DNA of 64,000 bases from Nereocystis luetkeana. Taxonomy: Eukaryota > Sar > Phaeophyceae > Laminariales > Laminariaceae. How positions within the stretch are numbered: position 1 is the first letter of the stretch; each line of letters begins with the position of its first letter. Made by a program: the position numbers and the translations under genes. Shown here in pieces: positions 60,101 through 64,000 of this stretch. The stretch spans positions 1,827,501 to 1,891,500 of the forward strand of contig JARUPZ010000006.1 in assembly GCA_031213475.1 (NCBI GenBank), in the 5' to 3' direction. Under the pieces are notes generated by a model. It saw only the letters and a program-made list of their open reading frames with translations. It ran no database searches and had not been told where the DNA came from.

Positions 60101-61215
60101 ACCGGTATGGAAACTAGTAGGCCTGAGGTCCCGCACTAGACAACTTAGACGACTTATTGCATTTGTGCGTGATTAGCGACAGCTTCTTCAAACACCGGTT
60201 CAGGGAACAGAGCCAACACTTATATACACATCATATCAACTATTATGATGCAGCTCAACCTTCATGCGACTCGCCTAACACCTCACGGCGCTTCGCGCTT
60301 GGTGCAGGCAATGTCTGCCTGGTCGGTGAAAACCCCGACGTGCTCCATCCCGGCATTGTAGGGATGTGAGGGTCCATGGCCATACGACTACGGCCATGAA
60401 TATCATGAGCACACCCCGCTCCCCTTTCCTCCCATCTTGTTCCTCCTCCTGCTGCTCCCGCCCCCCCATGATCCTATGACTACGGCCATGCATGACATGA
60501 CTGCACCCTCCCCCTGTCCCCTCCCACCCCGCCCCCCCCTTCCCCTAACCCCCGCCGACAACCGGTGCCCATGCAGGGTGGAGGTTATTAAGGGCGGTGG
60601 TACCCAACAGGCCAAGGACGCTATCCAGCAGCAGTCCCTGGCGCGAAAAGTCGGCCCTCGCCCCCCCCCCCGAAGCGGTCCGGACGATTCGTCTAGCTCG
60701 CAAACGATTCCTTCGTCATCGGCCCAGGCTGCTCGGGCAAAGGACCGACCGGAAGGAGAGCACGCCATGGCGAAGAAGTTTATCCTGCAGTTCTTTCTGC
60801 AGGGGAGGGGTGAGACCGTGGCAGGCCTTGGCCCCAGCGGGTCCACCGCCGTCGCTCCAACCGCGGGTCTCCCCTCCGCCGCTGCTGGAGTGGCAGTATC
60901 AGCAGCAGCAGCAGCAGCGGTACCGACGACGGCCGGGTTACCGACGGCCGGGTTACCGACGGCGGTAGCGGGGAGGGAGGGGGGGTCAGGGGACGCCGGA
61001 ATGACAGGCTCCGCGGCTGCGGTGGCGGTGGGATCGGTGAAGCCGTCGTCGTTACAGCCAGCGTCCGCGGGAGGCGGTCTCGAGAAGCATCGCCCGCAGA
61101 CGTGCCCCGCTCTCGCGACAAGCTCATCCGTCGGCAATCATTCTGGAACCGGAGGTGGAGATGGTGGCGGTGAGGGCAGCGGTGGCGGTGGTAGGTGCAC
61201 CACTTCAGGGTGGCC

Positions 61216-61265
<50 letters not shown>

Positions 61266-62284
61266 GGCGGCGGCGGCGGCGGAGGTCTCCGAAGGCGGGG
61301 TTGCCGGGGGAGGACGTGACGCACCTGTTGCTGAGGGCCATGGTGGGATACGACTGGGTGGACGACTTGAACGGGCAGGAGATGCGGGTTCGAGGAGCGT
61401 TCACGGAGCAAGATGTCGTGATTCTCGAGGTATGCACCCTATACTGACTGCAGCCCAAGATGGCGTTAAATGCGGGAAAAAAACGAATGTGCTGGTGCTG
61501 GGGACGCGCGAGCGAGCGAGCGAGCGAGCAAGCGGGCGAGCGCCTTTGGTCGATATTCCTGGGGGAAAAAAAAAACTTGAAACATATCCCGCGACTCGAG
61601 TCATTTTTTCCCAAGGCGAGTGGCATGCCTTGTGTGCTTCCAGCGGCCTCGCAGCGACAACACTGTTCCATTCTAGCCGGTGCTCAGAGGCGTTATTGGT
61701 GGGTTTGAGGAGGCGTTATTGGCGATTCTCTTGGCAAACAGCCAAGATTACGGTGACAGACGCGGGAAAAAAGCAGAAAGGTGCCAGGGCGCCATCGCTC
61801 CTCGTAGGTATGGTAGCCAGAACCTCCGAAAAATAACCGGTATGTACGAGCGCTTTTGGTAGAGGTATGGTTGGTAGCCAGGCTCCTGTAACCGAGCGCC
61901 TATCCCGTGCCCATCAGAATTTTATGAGATGCATGAGATATGGCATTTTATAGCGGCCGAGTAGCGACAATGTGCATATACATGCCCCGTGCTTTGCGGC
62001 CTTTCACGAAATAGATGTGTGACATACCTTTTGCAGCGAGCGGTGGAGAAGCGCTGAACGGGGTCGGGATTGGGTTGTTGAGAGAGAGAGGCTAACGCTC
62101 GGGTTTCGTCTCTAGATTATGAGGCGTTATCCTAAACAATGTCTAGAGCTGAGAGGACGTTGGACTGGTGTAAGGGGGAACCGCGTGCACTGGAATGCCG
62201 ACATCAGAAAAGCATACATACAGATACCAACGTCTGCTGTGTACACACATATATGTATATATATATACATATATACTTCGAAGG

Positions 62285-62334
<50 letters not shown>

Positions 62335-64000
62335 CACCGCGTGAGCTGTAGCCGTGGTGCGAGGTGTGAGCTGCAGCGGCGGTGGGAGGTTGGTTGCCCA
62401 CACCGAGGAGTGGAAAGGGTCCAGGGGAGGGCGCGACCGGAAGCACTGCGATTACCGCCCTTGCCACCCTCGAGGAAACTCCACAGCAGTGTTGTGAAGT
62501 TTCTGTTCTACATCGCCGCTGCCATGCCATACCTACGGGAAGGGAGAGCCTGGATGCTACGCACTTTTTTACTCCTTTTTATTATCCTCCGGCGGGCTGG
62601 TGGGAATATTTGAATGAAGCCTAGCTCATCATACCTCCACGGAGAAAAAAAACGTGTGCTGTATACATATACGCACCTCGAAACCAGAGGAGCCGCACCT
62701 GCTGCTGTGGCGGTGTACACTGCTTGTTTGGTTTCGATAGAGCCCTCATTTTCACCTTCCACACCAATCAACTTGTCATATACTACCTGGTATGAATGAA
62801 GTTACTGTAGTATCTAATTCTTTTACCCTCAGCGGCATTCTGGACAAGACGCACGAGTGAGTCACGGGTGTCTCTCCCTTCCCCCGCCCGGAAACACGCC
62901 TACTTTTGTATTGTGCAAGGGGTGCTATCTACTTTACGCCTAGTTTTGTATCTACTTCACCGCCGGTTGTCGGCTTTCAGCGTTCTTGTTTTATGCCAAC
63001 TTCTTGTTTTTACCAGAGCAATCAATGCTTCCATTCACGCAGCACATACTCAGCCATTGTACAAGGATATTCTTCGCCGAAGACACCGAACAGTCGGTCC
63101 AAGCGTGTTTTCTCGCACCTAGGAGGGAGGGGGGGGGGGGGAGGGGGGCGTACTCAGTTGTTGCTTGCCTTAAGTCACTTGACCATTGACCACGTATCCC
63201 TTTCGAGACGGAGCACCGTTCCTAATCCTAATAGAGACACCTCCGACAATTGGGCGCTCATTGCGCTGTTTCCATATACATTACATATAAATGTTTTGCT
63301 AGTCTTATCCCCTCCCTGTTTGGCCGCCTGTGGCCACCATCTATCTCCTAGGATAGCAATCGTTTTCTCGCCGCTATCTAGGAGGGCGGGGGGGAGGTGT
63401 ACTCGATATCATGCATGGCCGTAGTCGTATAAACATACCCCCTCGCATCCCTACAATGCCGGGACGGGTAGGGGGGGGGGGGGGGTTACTCATACCATGC
63501 AGGGCCGTGCGTGATCGGAATGACCATAGACCCTCGCATCCCTACGAAGAGCCGGGACGGAGCACGTCGAGTTTCCGCCGACCAGGCAAAAACATCGTGT
63601 TTGCACCAAACGCGCCAAGCGCCGTGCGGTGCTCGGCGCGTTGCATAAAGGGTGAGCTGCATCCTACCTGAAGACAACCGCTTATTAGGTGGACTTCATA
63701 AACCTCGTGCGCACTTTCTTGCATATGAATGGACGGCAACGTCGATTTTTTTGGGTTTGTAACTCGAGGAGGGGCTATTTTTGCTGTTTTTAACTTAAGG
63801 GGCGGCCGTGCTTCTCTTGGCCTGTCCCCCCCCCCCCTCCCCCCCCTTGTCCAACCTTTGTATGAGCAGGACTTGTTTTTTCGCTGCGCGCTGGGAGACG
63901 ACGCGGAGGCGAGAGCGGCCGCGACTGTTTCGGACCCGCTGCTTCGACTCGACGCGGGAGAGCTGTGCGGCAACCTCCGACGCCTGCAGCTGCAGGTGCG
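57179..64000 (+). CDS. Large protein with paired CxxC motifs and an F5/8 type C (discoidin-like) domain; 3' partial
   Basis: Exons: 57179-58959, 60577-61429, and 63870 to about 63995 or the window edge (a CAG|GTGCG donor sits at 63996). Frames join as AG|G and then phase 0. Exon 1 opens with an acidic, glycine-rich stretch. A possible zinc-binding pair follows: C160-X2-C163 (VCDMC) and C211-X2-C214 (LCVLCSQFF). A low-complexity linker leads to a domain at about residues 480-600 with SQPWWEVDLGGAFPVRCIRV and, across the splice, VRVQAEGVKSLQLARVEVI. This is the WW-x-VDLG start and closing strand of F5/8 type C / fucolectin-like folds, which bind glycans or partner proteins. Exon 2 encodes a (CAG)15 polyglutamine tract followed by eight arginines, then a compact segment (LLLRAMVGYDWVDDL). 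An in-frame TAG precedes the ATG by 3 nt, but 57175 could also be a 3' splice site, so the start is uncertain. The function is unknown; an extra exon between 61430 and 63869 cannot be excluded. Confidence 0.7.
60240..60505 (+). mobile_element. Family-E repeat, copy 5, plus a 3' fragment
   Basis: ATGATGCAGCTCAACCTTC through TGTCTGCCTGGTCGGTGAAA and CCATACGACTACGGCCATGA, then C-rich sequence. The fragment at 60472-60500 repeats CTATGACTACGGCCATGCAT and its own C-rich tail. Both lie just before the exon 2 acceptor of the F5/8 gene. Confidence 0.7.
61217..61261 (+). repeat. (CAG)15 polyglutamine tract in exon 2 of the F5/8 gene
   Basis: Fifteen pure CAG codons followed by eight arginine codons, in frame with the gene. 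Confidence 0.9.
62278..62332. repeat. (AT)n microsatellite
   Basis: Pure ATAT run in an intron of the F5/8 gene, preceded by shorter ATAT blocks from 62247. Confidence 0.9.
62820..62930 (-). repeat. Family-G repeat fragment (minus)
   Basis: The minus strand has GGGGGAAGGGAGAGACACCC, GTGACTCA, TTGTCCAGAATGCCGCTGAG, matching the 3' part of the copy at 55335. Confidence 0.5.
63126..63230 (-). mobile_element. Family-F repeat (minus)
   Basis: The minus strand reads CGTCTCGAAAGGGATACGTG, GTCAATGGTCAAGTGACT and AACAACTGAGTACG followed by a long C tract. Confidence 0.7.
63385..63680 (-). mobile_element. Family-E repeat, copies 6a and 6b (minus)
   Basis: On the minus strand a 5'-to-3' copy runs from GGATGCAGCTCACCCTTTAT to GCATGGTATGAGTAA then C14. 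A second 3' fragment ends GGCCATGCATGATATCGAG-TAC followed by C-rich sequence. They precede the third exon of the F5/8 gene. Confidence 0.65.

Overview
The window is nuclear DNA from a repeat-rich eukaryote. The best guess is a photosynthetic stramenopile (ochrophyte alga). Genes have several exons with GT-AG introns, and one gene starts with a signal peptide followed by a plastid transit peptide with a phenylalanine at the cleavage site (SNA|FMAP), the targeting style of secondary red plastids. I cannot place it to genus.

Four protein genes can be assembled. (1) 4702-19420, minus: proteasome subunit alpha-6 (PSMA6), 7 exons, 245 aa, complete. (2) 20056-26327, plus: a short plastid-targeted [2Fe-2S] ferredoxin-like protein, about 111 aa, divergent from PSMA6 across a 635-bp gap. 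(3) 41856-46649, minus: a class II E2 ubiquitin-conjugating enzyme with a C-terminal UBA domain (UBE2K type), 5 exons, 196 aa, complete. (4) 57179 to the right edge, plus: a large protein with paired CxxC motifs and an F5/8 type C (discoidin-like) domain, incomplete at the edge. Genes 1 and 3 both belong to ubiquitin-proteasome protein turnover. Nothing links the four as an operon-like unit.

Introns and spacers hold most of the sequence. They contain an 843-copy (AAGC)n array inside a PSMA6 intron; about 14 copies of one ~100-bp foldback MITE and 7 of another; a hAT-like element nested in a large inverted repeat; two further terminal-inverted-repeat elements; retroposon-like repeats that end in GAGTAC(G) followed by poly(C); and a recent 5.05-kb LTR element (32946-37992) with identical 848-bp LTRs, a 5-bp target duplication, no recognisable retroelement protein, and LTR heads that fold into a conserved series of hairpins.

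The least expected observations are these. First, introns carry decayed tandem copies of the 3' end of the preceding exon together with its 5' splice site, at least eight 'exon-tail echoes' in four introns of two genes. Second, the LTR element has covarying hairpins in otherwise diverged heads. Third, a sense-strand poly(G) tract lies 24-57 nt after the stop codon in all three genes whose 3' ends are visible. Fourth, the dispersed repeats have poly(C) tails. About 26.4-32.9 kb, 38-41.8 kb and 46.7-57.1 kb hold no gene I recognise.
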